Positions 16,373-24,511 of a stretch of 42,759 nucleotides of DNA are shown in pieces. Below the pieces are notes generated by a model. The model did not search any database. It was not told the DNA's origin and saw only the letters and a program-made list of their open reading frames with translations. Both the position numbers and the translations under genes were made by a program. The first letter of the stretch is position 1; each line of letters begins with the position of its first letter. Source of the DNA: Akkermansia muciniphila (GTDB lineage Bacteria > Verrucomicrobiota > Kiritimatiellia > RFP12 > JAAYNR01); assembly GCA_945870025.1 (NCBI GenBank), contig CAMBQN010000022.1, forward strand, positions 1 to 42,759, given 5' to 3'.

Positions 16373-17526
16373 TGCCCGCTCCAGTGCTTGCACGCGGCGT
16401 CAAAACCCTCGCGCGAGCCGACCATCTGCACACCCACGACCGCGTCGCCGCGACGCACCAGCAACCGGCACACGCGGCACAGTGAACCATCGTCCAGCCG
16501 CTCTTCACGGTGAGCTTCACCGCCTCCTGCCTCCCCGGCGGCATAGACTTCGACCGCACCGACCTTCAGCGCCAGCATCGGTTGCGGCGAGGTGTAAGGC
16601 TGAAGGCCCCGCTGGGTGGCGCAGGCGGCCGCATTCGCGCCCGCAATTTTGCCCTGCAAGGACGCTTCGCGCGCCGAACAGCGCACCCCGCATCCTCGCA
16701 GTTGCGCCACATCCCCCGCCGCAAACACGCCGGGCCACGGCGTCTGCAGGTAGGCATCGATCAGCACGCCCCGGTCGGTCTCAATCCCGGCGGCCTGCGC
16801 CAGCGTGCGGTTGGGGGACGCGCCGATCGAGCAGACCGCGACATCCGCCTCAACCCGCGAGCCATCGTCCAGGACGGCCGTTACTGCGCCCGCGGCTTCG
16901 CTCCTGAACATCAGGACGGAACGGTTGCAGCGGATATCCACTCCGGCGGCGGCGACCTGTTCATGCAGCAGTCTTGCGGCCGTTTCGCCCACATTCGCGC
17001 TCAGCAGGCGGGGCAGGCGTTCGACCACAACCGGTTTCGCGCCAGCCGCAGCCGCGCGAAGCGCGGTCTCGACGCCGAGGACGCCGCCGCCAATGACCAG
17101 CACCCGCGCCCCGGTCGTGATCCGATTGCGCAGCAGCAGGGCTTCGCGCATCGTCCACAGCACCATCACCGGCAGGCCATCGGCCCATCCGTCAATTTTG
17201 GGGATGATCGGCAACGATCCGCAAGCCAGCACCACCGCAGCATACGCCGCGTCTGTCGCTTTGCACACCACCCGTCGCGTCTCCGGATCAAACACCATGA
17301 CCGGCGTCTCGAGGTGCACCCGGATGCCCTTGGCTGCGTACCACTCGGCGGGGTGCATGAGGGTCGCATCTGGTTCGGACTGGCCGCAAGCCACGGCGAT
17401 CAGACGTGGACGAAAATAGGGCAAGACCCCTTCGTTGGAAAATAGGTCCACCTCCGCGCCTGCCGCTGCCGCAGCCGCTGCGGCTTCAACACCCGCATGC
17501 CCCGCACCAATCACCGCGATTTTCAT
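16369..17526 (-). CDS. FAD-dependent pyridine nucleotide-disulfide-type oxidoreductase
   Basis: The 385-residue protein has an N-terminal FAD-binding GxGxAGxE loop (IGAGHAGVEAAAAA), a central NAD(P)-binding GGGVLGVE loop (VLVIGGGVLGVETALRAA) and the FAD motif GVFAAGDVAQ. YFRPRLIAVACG resembles the NADH-rubredoxin reductase/NirB-like branch (PxxRPxLS). No redox-active CxxxxC is seen near the N-terminus, so it is not a disulfide reductase. Partner and substrate are unknown. A GGGAG SD precedes the ATG. It lies in an operon after the two ABC permeases and overlaps the DUF493 gene. Confidence 0.85.
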   Translation of the reverse strand: MKIAVIGAGHAGVEAAAAAAAAGAEVDLFSNEGVLPYFRPRLIAVACGQSEPDATLMHPAEWYAAKGIRVHLETPVMVFDPETRRVVCKATDAAYAAVVLACGSLPIIPKIDGWADGLPVMVLWTMREALLLRNRITTGARVLVIGGGVLGVETALRAAAAGAKPVVVERLPRLLSANVGETAARLLHEQVAAAGVDIRCNRSVLMFRSEAAGAVTAVLDDGSRVEADVAVCSIGASPNRTLAQAAGIETDRGVLIDAYLQTPWPGVFAAGDVAQLRGCGVRCSAREASLQGKIAGANAAACATQRGLQPYTSPQPMLALKVGAVEVYAAGEAGGGEAHREERLDDGSLCRVCRLLVRRGDAVVGVQMVGSREGFDAACKHWSGQ

Positions 17527-17551
17527 GTTTCACTCCCTTCCCGCCTCGCCC

Positions 17552-18472
17552 TCACGCACCCGTCCGCAATGCCGGATCCAACTCGTCACGCAACGCATCG
17601 GCTAACTGGTTGAAACTCATCACCAGCGCAAAAATAGCCACCGATACGAAGGTCATTTCCCACCAGACGCCCTGCCACAGGCGCAGGCGCGCATTGTTGA
17701 TCATCACCCCCCACGAGGGCTCGCCCTGCACGCCAATTCCGAGAAAGCTGACAAACACTTCGGTCGCCACCGCCGATGGAAACCGCAACGAGAAACAGAT
17801 TAACACAATATGCAGGACGTTCGGCAAGATATGTCTGAACAAAATTCGCGCGTGGCTGTAGCCCAACACCTGCGCCGCCTGGACATAGGCCCGGTCGCGA
17901 TGTTTGATCGTTTCGGCCCGCACGTTGCGGCACACGCCGACCCAGGTGGTCAGCCCGATGCCGAAATAGAGACCGGCCAGCCCCGGCCCGACCACCAGCG
18001 CCACCGCCAGAATGAACAGCAGCCCCGGCATGGAGGCGACGGTAGCGCACAGCCAGTTCACGACGCTGTCGGTGCGACCGCCAAAATAACCGCCCAGGCA
18101 ACCGAGGATCACGCCAAGCGGCAGGGCGATCAGCGAGGTGATGATGCCGACATGGAACGCAATCCGGACGCCTTGAATCACGCGCGCCAGCACATCGCGG
18201 CCGAGGTTGTCGCTGCCCAGCGGATAGGCCCAGGCGGAAACGCCGGGATAGGCCGGCTCGCCCCGCCCCCAACGCAGCGGGGCAGGCGGCAGGTAGCGTT
18301 GGGTTTCGTCCACGCGGTTGTACGCCGGCGTGCGGTCGGCCTGACGGCTGATCCGGTAGACGCACTCGCCCCAGATCGCGGCCGCCAGATAGATCCCGAC
18401 CACGATCAGACTCCACCGGGCATCCCGCCGTGCCCAGAGCCGCTGTCCCACCGATTTTGTGCCACCGCTCAT
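17552..18472 (-). CDS. Oligopeptide-type ABC transporter permease (OppC/DppC-like)
   Basis: The 306-residue integral membrane protein has an N-terminal TM helix, a periplasmic stretch, then the family signature GSDNLGRDVLARVIQG and the EAA loop (AAQVLGYSHARILFRHILPN) that contacts the ATPase. The last TM region ends FNQLADALRDELDP, a standard DppC ending. It starts 4 bp after the stop of the OppB-like gene with a GAGGTGATCC SD. No solute-binding protein or ATPase is in this operon, so these parts must be elsewhere. Confidence 0.9.
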   Translation of the reverse strand: MSGGTKSVGQRLWARRDARWSLIVVGIYLAAAIWGECVYRISRQADRTPAYNRVDETQRYLPPAPLRWGRGEPAYPGVSAWAYPLGSDNLGRDVLARVIQGVRIAFHVGIITSLIALPLGVILGCLGGYFGGRTDSVVNWLCATVASMPGLLFILAVALVVGPGLAGLYFGIGLTTWVGVCRNVRAETIKHRDRAYVQAAQVLGYSHARILFRHILPNVLHIVLICFSLRFPSAVATEVFVSFLGIGVQGEPSWGVMINNARLRLWQGVWWEMTFVSVAIFALVMSFNQLADALRDELDPALRTGA

Positions 18473-18476
18473 TGGA

Positions 18477-19733
18477 TCACCTCAGCCTGACCCGCGGGTC
18501 GAGCCACGCATAGCTCAGATCCGCCAACAGGTTCACTCCCTGATACAGCAGCGCGCCGATCACCACGACCGCGCGGACGACCGACATGTCTTTCGAATGC
18601 ACCGCGTTGAGGCTGACGTTGCCCAGCCCCGGGATGCCGAAAAAACTCTCCAGCAGCAGACTTCCCGTAAAGAGGAACGGCACCGAGAGGCTCACATAGG
18701 TGATGATGGGAATCAGGCTGTTGCGCAGCACATGCCGGAACATCACCCGCTGCATCGAGAGTCCCTTGGCGAGCGCTGTCCGCACGTAGGGCTTGTCTAC
18801 CTCGTCCAGAATCGCCGCGCGGCAGAAGCGGATGTCGCGTCCAAGCCCGCTGGCAATGCCGATCACCACCGGCAGCGCCAGATAGGTCCAATGCTCGAAC
18901 CCCCAGATGGGGAAAAGTCGGAGCTTGTAGGCCAGCACAAACTGCCCGGCCAAGACCCAGATCACGTAGTTGACGCTCATCAGGAGCGTCGAAACGGCCA
19001 GCACCGAGCGGTCCGCCGTCCCGCCGCGGCAGAGGGCGCACCACAGCCCGAACAAGACCGCCAGCACCGTGCCGCCAACCAGAATCGGCACGGTCAACGC
19101 GAGCGATGGACCGACCCCTTCGCGCAGCACCGCGCCGACCGGACGCCCGAGGTCCGAAGACTCGCCCAGATCGCCCCGGAGCAGTCCGCCTAGAAAATGG
19201 AACAGTTGCGAATCGAAGAGATGCGCCGTGCGGCGCGCGATTCGCACCGCCGCGCCGGCCGCGCCCTCGACCGTGATCGCCTCGGCCACGGCGCCCTCGG
19301 GGATGGTGATGCACGCGGACCAGTCCGGGCCGCACGTGCGACCGGCGACGGCGTCCACACGCCGCGTTTCCCGCTCGCCCGAAATGCTGTGGCGCAGCAC
19401 GACGCGGACGAATACAGCCCATTTTTCAGATGACCGCCCCGTCAGGCGCCAGACTCCCGCTCCGGGCGGGAAAGACAGCGGCACGGTTCCGTTCGGAGCG
19501 ATCACCGCGCCACGGGCCAGGGCGCGTGACGCGGCCCAGTTGCCCGACAGCAGCGGCTTGTCATAGCCGTACTTCGTGTCAAAGAGCGCCAGCGACTCGG
19601 CGGTCGCGTTCTTGCCCAGCACCACCTCGGCCGGCGATCCTGGAACCACATGAAAAAGCGTAAACGTCAGCAGCAGCACGCCCGCCGTTGTCGGAATGAT
19701 CTCCAGAATACGTAGCAAAAGGTAACGCGTCAC
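18477..19733 (-). CDS. Oligopeptide-type ABC transporter permease (OppB/DppB-like) with a large periplasmic insert
   Basis: The 418-residue protein starts at GTG 19731-19733, with GGAG 8 nt upstream and the family N-terminus TRYLLLRILEIIPTT next to it; a longer frame to 19778 lacks family features. After TM1 (VLLLTFTLFHVVPGSPAE) comes the usual conserved loop, but about 120 extra residues (about 75-195) sit before the second TM. They are rich in beta-prone stretches. The EAA loop (ALAKGLSMQRVMFRHVLRNSLIPI) and the ending SYAWLDPRVRLR are normal. Standard OppB is about 310-340 residues, so the insert is unusual. It is first gene of the operon. Confidence 0.88.
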   Translation of the reverse strand: MTRYLLLRILEIIPTTAGVLLLTFTLFHVVPGSPAEVVLGKNATAESLALFDTKYGYDKPLLSGNWAASRALARGAVIAPNGTVPLSFPPGAGVWRLTGRSSEKWAVFVRVVLRHSISGERETRRVDAVAGRTCGPDWSACITIPEGAVAEAITVEGAAGAAVRIARRTAHLFDSQLFHFLGGLLRGDLGESSDLGRPVGAVLREGVGPSLALTVPILVGGTVLAVLFGLWCALCRGGTADRSVLAVSTLLMSVNYVIWVLAGQFVLAYKLRLFPIWGFEHWTYLALPVVIGIASGLGRDIRFCRAAILDEVDKPYVRTALAKGLSMQRVMFRHVLRNSLIPIITYVSLSVPFLFTGSLLLESFFGIPGLGNVSLNAVHSKDMSVVRAVVVIGALLYQGVNLLADLSYAWLDPRVRLR

Positions 19734-19857
19734 ACAGCAAACTCCACGCACGCATCGTCCTGGGGCGGGAACACGCACACTCCCCGTTGATGTGGCGTCG
19801 GTATCATACCCGCTTTGGACGCAACCTGCAATTCAGAGATGGGCGGAATAATGGCGG

Positions 19858-20571
19858 TTATGATTGCCAGTGGGTGGTCCGCACGCCGGGCAGTCGGGCG
19901 ATCCGTTGCGTCACGTCCAGAGGCATGCGCGGCAGCTTCGTCTGTTTGTATTGGAGATAAAAGACCACGCGCTGTCCCGCGTCATCGCGCGACGTTTGAA
20001 TATCCAGATTCGTCACCGTCATTGCCAGCGCCTTCAGTTCGCCCAGCACGGTTTCCACGGACGACACGGTCGCATCGAACTGGACGGATAATTGAGCATG
20101 CCGTTCTTCCTGCAGACGGGCCTCAAACAGAGGCAGCAGGTGCAACACGACAAAAGCCACCACGGTTCCGACCAGACCGATGCCGATGGCTCCGCAGCCG
20201 AAGGTGAGGCCGATGACGGTCGCAAACCAGAGCGTGGCGGCGGTCGTCACCCCCTGGATGATATGGTCGGATTGGCGGATGATCACGCCCGCCCCCAGGA
20301 ACCCCATGCCCGAGAGCGCACCTGCGGCAAGACGGGCCGGATCAGGATGCCAAGAGGGTGTGGAGCCGACTGCAGCGAGGCTGGCCGTGTAAAACCTTTC
20401 GGAAATGATCATCGCGATGCAGGCGGATAAACTGACCAGCAGGATAGTTCGCAGTCCGGCCGCCCGGCCATGACGTTCACGTTCGAGTCCCAGAATCAGT
20501 CCCACGAGCAAGGCCAGACCGATGCGCACGAGGGTCTCCGCCCGCAAATCGTCCACCATAAACGTCCACAT
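19858..20571 (-). CDS. MgtC/SapB family membrane protein
   Basis: The 237-residue protein has four to five hydrophobic helices with the MgtC signature: LVGLILGLERERHGRAAGLRT, LAAGALSGMGFLGAGVIIR and the TTAATLWFATVIGLTFGCG helix. A soluble C-terminal ACT-like domain (residues 160-237) follows. MgtC proteins act in Mg2+ homeostasis and ATP synthase control in pathogens; in free-living bacteria the role is less clear. The ATG at 20569-20571 is preceded by GGAGGAGG, a strong SD; the longer frame to 20673 has a non-conserved Arg/Trp-rich start. Confidence 0.9.
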   Translation of the reverse strand: MWTFMVDDLRAETLVRIGLALLVGLILGLERERHGRAAGLRTILLVSLSACIAMIISERFYTASLAAVGSTPSWHPDPARLAAGALSGMGFLGAGVIIRQSDHIIQGVTTAATLWFATVIGLTFGCGAIGIGLVGTVVAFVVLHLLPLFEARLQEERHAQLSVQFDATVSSVETVLGELKALAMTVTNLDIQTSRDDAGQRVVFYLQYKQTKLPRMPLDVTQRIARLPGVRTTHWQS

Positions 20572-20686
20572 ACGCCCACCTCCTCCGTGTCGGCCGATCC
20601 ATCTCCAGCGCCAGCGTGGATAGTAGCAAAGGAGACGCCGTGCGTCGATGTGGAAGTCCGCGAAAAAAATCAAAGCGGCGGCCGTC

Positions 20687-20715
20687 TTGACAGTGCGGGG
20701 AAAAATGCGTATAGT
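20687..20715 (+). promoter_or_regulatory. Near-consensus promoter of tRNA-Glu
   Basis: TTGACA (20687-20692) and TATAGT (20710-20715) with a 17-bp spacer form the strongest promoter match in the window. The tRNA starts 23 bp after the -10 box, suitable for a short 5' leader removed by RNase P. Confidence 0.8.
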
Positions 20716-20738
20716 TCGCCCCGTTCGTTGTTCAAAGC

Positions 20739-20813
20739 GCCCCCTTCGTCTATCGGTTAGGACGCTAGGTTCTCATCCTAGTAAGAGGGGTTCGACTCCC
20801 CTAGGGGGTGCCA
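20739..20813 (+). tRNA. tRNA-Glu (anticodon CTC)
   Basis: The 75-nt sequence folds as a cloverleaf. Acceptor GCCCCCT pairs with AGGGGGT, giving a G-U at 1-72. The D arm contains CGGTTAGGAC. Anticodon stem CTAGG/CCTAG closes a TTCTCAT loop with CTC at positions 34-36. T arm GGGG-TTCGACT-CCCC ends in an encoded CCA. Position 73 is G. The 3' half is the attachment site of the integrative element, and the tRNA is left complete. In the empty chromosome it would lie about 27 bp upstream of zwf. Confidence 0.95.
20783..20813 (+). repeat. attL: tRNA-Glu 3' end
   Basis: The 31 bp from AAGAGGGG to the CCA end are identical to 30084-30114. After the CCA the left side continues TTACAGC and the right side CTTACAGC, so similarity extends a few bases with a 1-nt difference. 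Confidence 0.9.
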
Positions 20814-20885
20814 TTACAGCAACGTACTGGAACAGAGATACTTACGCCGAAAACGGCGGATTGAAAAAAGCCCGAATATAACAAG

Positions 20886-20902
20886 GCTTATAACACGTCC
20901 TA
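20886..20902 (+). repeat. Left-end copy of a motif pair shared with the integrase promoter region
   Basis: GCTTATAAC (20886-20894) and CGTCCTA (20896-20902) recur as GCTTATAAC (29981-29989) and CGTCCTA (30001-30007) near the other end of the element. Placement about 70-100 bp inside each att site suits integrase or excisionase arm-type binding sites. This role is inferred from position only. Confidence 0.45.
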
Positions 20903-21125
20903 TTTAATGCCGGGTGCTTTCTCACTGAAAAACCGACTTCTGCCTCGCGCACGTGACCCCCGGGCACCAGCCTTCTACCGCTCCGGGCCGACTGCGGCGG
21001 GGCCGGGTCTATCGCCCCTCGGCTGGCCCTTCTTTCCGGTTTTTAACCACCCACCCCTCACACGCTCAAGCGTAGGGGCAAAATGGGGTCAAAGGGCAAA
21101 TATCGGCATTTGCGCGGGGGGTATA

Positions 21126-21232
21126 GGAAAGAAGGAAAGAAGGTAGAGAAATAGAGAGATATGTATAGAATATAAGGGGTTTTCTATTAAAACTTCTTTC
21201 CGAACTTCTTTCCAACTTCTTTCCTTCTTTCC
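21126..21232. repeat. Iteron-like cluster: six copies of GGAAAGAAG in two opposed groups
   Basis: Two copies lie on the plus strand (21126-21134, 21134-21142). Four lie on the minus strand, seen as CTTCTTTCC at 21193, 21205, 21216 and 21224. The two groups form an exact 17-bp inverted repeat, separated by about 80 bp of AT-rich DNA including TATAGAATATAAG. Spacings of 12 and 11 bp place three copies on one DNA face. Directly repeated sites around an AT-rich core next to a primase/helicase gene resemble an iteron-type replication origin. A simple repeat is the alternative. Confidence 0.6.
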
Positions 21233-21323
21233 CAAAGTGACCCGCCGTCCTCGTGGGATCGACTTGGACAGAAGGAAGAATGATGGAGAGAAGATTGGCA
21301 AAAACTTCCCGTGCAGCGTGGTA

Positions 21324-23666
21324 TCACTCACGGAGCTTTTTCAAACGGTAAACGATAGCGGGCCTGCCCTTGGTCGCGCCTTCGTCAACTTTGACCGTTT
21401 TCCGCTCGATGAGTGTCCGCATGATCTCGTCGAACTGTTTCACCGGGAAGCGGGTCAGCCTCATGAGCTGTGAGCGGGTGGCGGCGCCGCGCTCCGATGC
21501 TGACAGGTGTTCTTCAATGCGGCGGCAGCTCTTCTCGAACTCGGTCGCCGCACCATATCGCCCGTACGCGGCCAGCAGCCGCCCGGAGCAGAACCGCTCA
21601 AGCCGAACGCCCCACCGGGCCGCATCGGCTCCGATCTCCGGGCGCTCGTGATCCGCGCTTATCGCGTAGAGCAAGGCGAGCTTGCTGGCCCGCTCGTAAG
21701 AACGGACGCTGACGGCGTTCAAAACGGAGTCGCCGTCATCAACCGCTTTGATGGCCTGTCCGTCGCACTCGGCCCGGAACGCCCGCAGGATGTCGTCGCC
21801 GGCAGTCGTTGACTTCACGACCAGCGGGACGGGATTCCGTGCGGTGGCGATGTCGCCGCGCTTCCCGTCCCCGGCCGGCCAGAACCGGGCGAGCCATGTG
21901 CCCGCCTCCACAAGTGATGGAGGCAGGTCAGACTCGGCAGTGTCTTGCCCGATGCGAGGGCGCTTCACGTCCAGAACAAGGAAGCGTGATAGCAGCCCGG
22001 ACGTTACGACTCGTTCCTCCAGGGCGGCATAGAAATTCTTGGGTATCGCCGTGCCGAACAAGACCAGATTGGGGGATTCAACCGCCATACGTTCGGCGGC
22101 CGACTGGCCAGCCTTCGCCCGGCAGATGTGCACGCCGGAAGATTCGCCATAGAGTGATAGCAGCATGGCAACCATGTTCTCAACGAGGGAGTCCCCGGCC
22201 TTTCCCATCGGGCGCAGCAGGGAGTCAACCTCGTCGATCTTGAACAGGTACGCAGGCGTTTCGCGCAGCACGTCCTCAACGCCCTCGCCCGATGCGAACC
22301 GATTGCCCACCATATGCGCGAACCCGGCGGCAACGGCCAGCCGGTCTATCATCCCGCGAGGGAATTCCTTGCCCGCGCCGGACTCGGCCAGAACGGCGAC
22401 ATACAGATTGGGTCTGACTCCTTGAACGCTCCGGTACTTGCGGCCGGCCAAGAGCGACAGCGTCGCCAGCGCCCCGGCGAAGGCCAACGGTTTGTTGGGG
22501 TACGGCGCTTGCTCGCCGGCATACCGCACGAACTCACCGATGAAGCCGGGTGGCGTAAACATTTCGTCGGGCAGGTCGGCGTCACAGCAGACAGGACGCC
22601 GGACGCCAGCGTCTTCCGCGCCCTCCGTGTCTTCATCGACCCCCCCGCTGGCCAGTAGGCCGCTGGCAAGCCGCATCCCGTAGGCGAGTTCGGCTTCGTC
22701 ATGGCCACGTAGCCCGCATTCATCGAGCAGCCAGCCGCGGGGCTTGCTTCCGGGGGTGCGATGGGCTTCATGTGCCTTCCGCTCGAAGTCCTTAACCTCG
22801 GACGGCAGCGAGGGGTTCCACGGCGGCACACACCGGGGGTTAAAATCGCTCCACAAGAGGGAAATCGCGGTCTGTACGGGCAACTCGAACCCGACCACGA
22901 GCGCACGAGCCGCCCACAGTAGCTTGCCGTGCCCGCCCTGCCCCTGCACGGCAGGCTCGCACTCTTGGAGGTACAAGCGGGCGCGTTCAATTACGCGCGT
23001 GCCTTGCCCCGTTTCCGGCTGTCTGGCGATTGGCTCAATCTTCCGCGCACTCTCCAACGGGGGAAGCGGCCTTTCGTCGGTGGCCGTGACAATCGGCGCG
23101 ATAAGGTCAAGAAGCCATGCCGGGGCCGGTGCGAGGGGAAGGCGGATTTGCGCCGCCTCACGCTCCCACGGCTTGCGGGTTCCGTGCCTGAAGGCGGTAA
23201 GCTCATACGCCTTCCCGGTGTTCGGATGGATCGAGGGCGCTACGAGGACGTAGCCCCGATCTCCGCGCACGTCGAGGCCGGGCAGCACGCCCGCTCTGTT
23301 TCCGATCATCCGGCCTTCGGGCAACACGAAGAAGACATGCCGCCCGCCGCCGCCCGTCAGGGCAGTAACGGTTTCAGGCAGCTCCCCGTTTTGATCCGTG
23401 AGAGTCTTCAACGACTCCGCGCCCTTGGCATCGGCCTTGGTGTCCACGTCCAGGGCGAAGAAGCCCGAACCTTGGCCGGTGGCTATGGCGACGTTCGCCA
23501 ATGGGGTCGCCGCCCACCATCCGCGGATCGTGTCCGCGTCGGTAGTCGCCTTATCCGGCCAGCCCTTCAGCAATGGCTCTTTGCTCGCAGGCTTGCAGGG
23601 GAACACGCGCCAGCCCCTTGAAGCATATTCGAGCGCGGCGGCGAGCGCCGGATTTTCAATGGACAC
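21324..23666 (-). CDS. Replication protein: Prim-Pol domain fused to a P-loop (DUF3987-like) ATPase
   Basis: The 780-residue protein starts at GTG 23664-23666, with AGGGGG 6 nt upstream, overlapping the previous gene by 11 bp. Residues 1-160 match the bifunctional primase-polymerase (AEP) domain of mobile elements: ALEYASRGWRVFPCKP, ALDVD with the catalytic Asp pair at 73/75, GGGGRHVFF with His110, and GLDVRGDRGYVLVAPSIHPNTG. A linker follows. At about 390-680 is a P-loop region with Walker A-like AESGAGKE (427-434), where Glu replaces the usual Ser/Thr, and Walker B LFKIDEVDSLL (about 475). The C-terminus looks like a winged helix. It probably primes and unwinds the element's DNA. Exact helicase family is uncertain. 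Confidence 0.85.
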   Translation of the reverse strand: MSIENPALAAALEYASRGWRVFPCKPASKEPLLKGWPDKATTDADTIRGWWAATPLANVAIATGQGSGFFALDVDTKADAKGAESLKTLTDQNGELPETVTALTGGGGRHVFFVLPEGRMIGNRAGVLPGLDVRGDRGYVLVAPSIHPNTGKAYELTAFRHGTRKPWEREAAQIRLPLAPAPAWLLDLIAPIVTATDERPLPPLESARKIEPIARQPETGQGTRVIERARLYLQECEPAVQGQGGHGKLLWAARALVVGFELPVQTAISLLWSDFNPRCVPPWNPSLPSEVKDFERKAHEAHRTPGSKPRGWLLDECGLRGHDEAELAYGMRLASGLLASGGVDEDTEGAEDAGVRRPVCCDADLPDEMFTPPGFIGEFVRYAGEQAPYPNKPLAFAGALATLSLLAGRKYRSVQGVRPNLYVAVLAESGAGKEFPRGMIDRLAVAAGFAHMVGNRFASGEGVEDVLRETPAYLFKIDEVDSLLRPMGKAGDSLVENMVAMLLSLYGESSGVHICRAKAGQSAAERMAVESPNLVLFGTAIPKNFYAALEERVVTSGLLSRFLVLDVKRPRIGQDTAESDLPPSLVEAGTWLARFWPAGDGKRGDIATARNPVPLVVKSTTAGDDILRAFRAECDGQAIKAVDDGDSVLNAVSVRSYERASKLALLYAISADHERPEIGADAARWGVRLERFCSGRLLAAYGRYGAATEFEKSCRRIEEHLSASERGAATRSQLMRLTRFPVKQFDEIMRTLIERKTVKVDEGATKGRPAIVYRLKKLRE

Positions 23667-24060
23667 TTGCGGCCCCCTTTCTGGAAAGGGCTTGAGCCAT
23701 GCCCCGGAGGGCTTCGGCGTCCACAGGCACGTCAAGCATTGCGGCGAGCGACGCCGTAAACGCCTCCTCGTGCAGCCGTCCAAGCGCCGCCCGCATCCCT
23801 TCGGGGTTTGTCGCCGCCGCCTTCGCCGCCTCACGCAACGCGCCGGTGAACCCTGCATCGAAGTCCGGGCCCACGCCGCCGCAGAAGGCCAGCGCAACCC
23901 GCCCGATAGCGTCGGTGCCGCTAGCAAGATCCCGCTGAAGCGCTTCGGGGTTGGCCAGCCACAGCGGCCCCAGCACGTCACGCGCAGCGACGAAGCCCCG
24001 CAGACGGCCCAGCGCCATCAGTTGTTGCGGGCTCAATTCGATCATGATAAAGTGATTCAT
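23656..24060 (-). CDS. Unknown 134-residue protein upstream of the Prim-Pol gene
   Basis: The start at ATG 24058-24060 is chosen because GGAGGGGGAG lies directly before it; an in-frame ATG at 24111 has a weaker SD. The protein is Ala/Leu/Arg-rich, mostly helical and soluble, with an early MIELSPQQLMALGRLRGFVAARD segment and several AL..A helices. No domain was recognised. It overlaps the Prim-Pol start by 11 bp, so it likely belongs to the replication module and might be a loader or regulator (inference from position). Confidence 0.75.
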   Translation of the reverse strand: MNHFIMIELSPQQLMALGRLRGFVAARDVLGPLWLANPEALQRDLASGTDAIGRVALAFCGGVGPDFDAGFTGALREAAKAAATNPEGMRAALGRLHEEAFTASLAAMLDVPVDAEALRGMAQALSRKGAASVH

Positions 24061-24113
24061 GTTCTCCCCCTCCTTGGCCTGCTCGGGTGTCCGCCCGGCG
24101 GGCCTTTTCATTT

Positions 24114-24371
24114 TTACGCCCCTATCCCATAAAGCGCCTCGTGCTTGGCGATCCATGCCCGGAGGCTTGGAAGATGGACGAGCCGCATCCCAACGCGGGC
24201 GGCTCCGGGCTTTTTTATTGCGGCCGTTCGGACTGCCCCCGCCTGTACCAGCTCGAAGATTTGCGAGCGGTAGAGACCTTCGAGGGTCGCACCCGTTTTC
24301 GGCGGGCGAGCCCACTCACTGTTTACCGGGCCGCAATACGCGGCCTCTGTGACTGCTTGAACCTGTGCCAT
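24114..24371 (-). CDS. Excisionase/AlpA-like helix-turn-helix protein
   Basis: The 85-residue protein starts at ATG 24369-24371, with AGGGG 7 nt upstream. The segment TLEGLYRSQIFELVQAGAVRTAAI...GMRLVHLPSLRAWI follows the MerR-like winged HTH pattern of excisionases and AlpA-type regulators: a helix, a turn, a recognition helix, a wing, then a final LxxWI. Such proteins direct integrase toward excision or activate element genes. It is first gene of the block that includes the 134-residue protein and Prim-Pol. Confidence 0.75.
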   Translation of the reverse strand: MAQVQAVTEAAYCGPVNSEWARPPKTGATLEGLYRSQIFELVQAGAVRTAAIKKPGAARVGMRLVHLPSLRAWIAKHEALYGIGA

Positions 24372-24447
24372 TGTGATTCCCCTTTCGTCTGACGGATTCC
24401 GGGGCACTTTGCCCCGCTGGCCATATATTCACACCGCGCAACAAAAC

Positions 24448-24470
24448 AAAAAAGCCCCCAGACAGGGGGG
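24448..24470 (-). terminator. Rho-independent terminator of the cargo operon
   Basis: On the minus strand CCCCC (24465-24469) and GGGGG (24455-24459) form a stem around a 5-nt loop, then C and six T (24448-24453) followed by more T-rich DNA. It follows the 252-residue gene and separates the integrase/cargo block from the excisionase/replication block. Confidence 0.8.
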
Positions 24471-24498
24471 TCTTGGGGGGTTCTTGGGGGGTTCTTGT
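24465..24498. repeat. Three tandem G6-TCTT type repeats
   Basis: On the plus strand the sequence is G6 TCTT, G6 TTCTT, G6 TTCTT, with a 10-11 bp period. It lies in the 3' untranslated part of the cargo operon just before the terminator stem, whose right arm uses the first G6 run. The plus strand could form a G-quadruplex; the mRNA strand would be C-rich. Confidence 0.7.
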
Positions 24499-24511
24499 GA
24501 AAAAGGTGTTA

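Larger units (their letters stand above)
20814..21323. other. Gene-free left end of the integrative element (510 bp)
   Basis: No convincing gene is present. The stretch holds a small hairpin (CGCCG-AAAA-CGGCG, 20845-20858), the arm-type-like motif pair at 20886-20902, a GC-rich part without recognisable structure, and the repeat cluster at 21126-21232. Open frames here are short, lack an SD and are built from the purine/pyrimidine repeats. The region lies at the 3' side of the replication gene, a common place for a replication origin. Confidence 0.6.

Noticed and set aside
21089..21331. Hydrophobic 80-codon minus-strand frame at the element's left end
   Set aside because: It is created by the TTCTTTCC repeats and lacks an SD.
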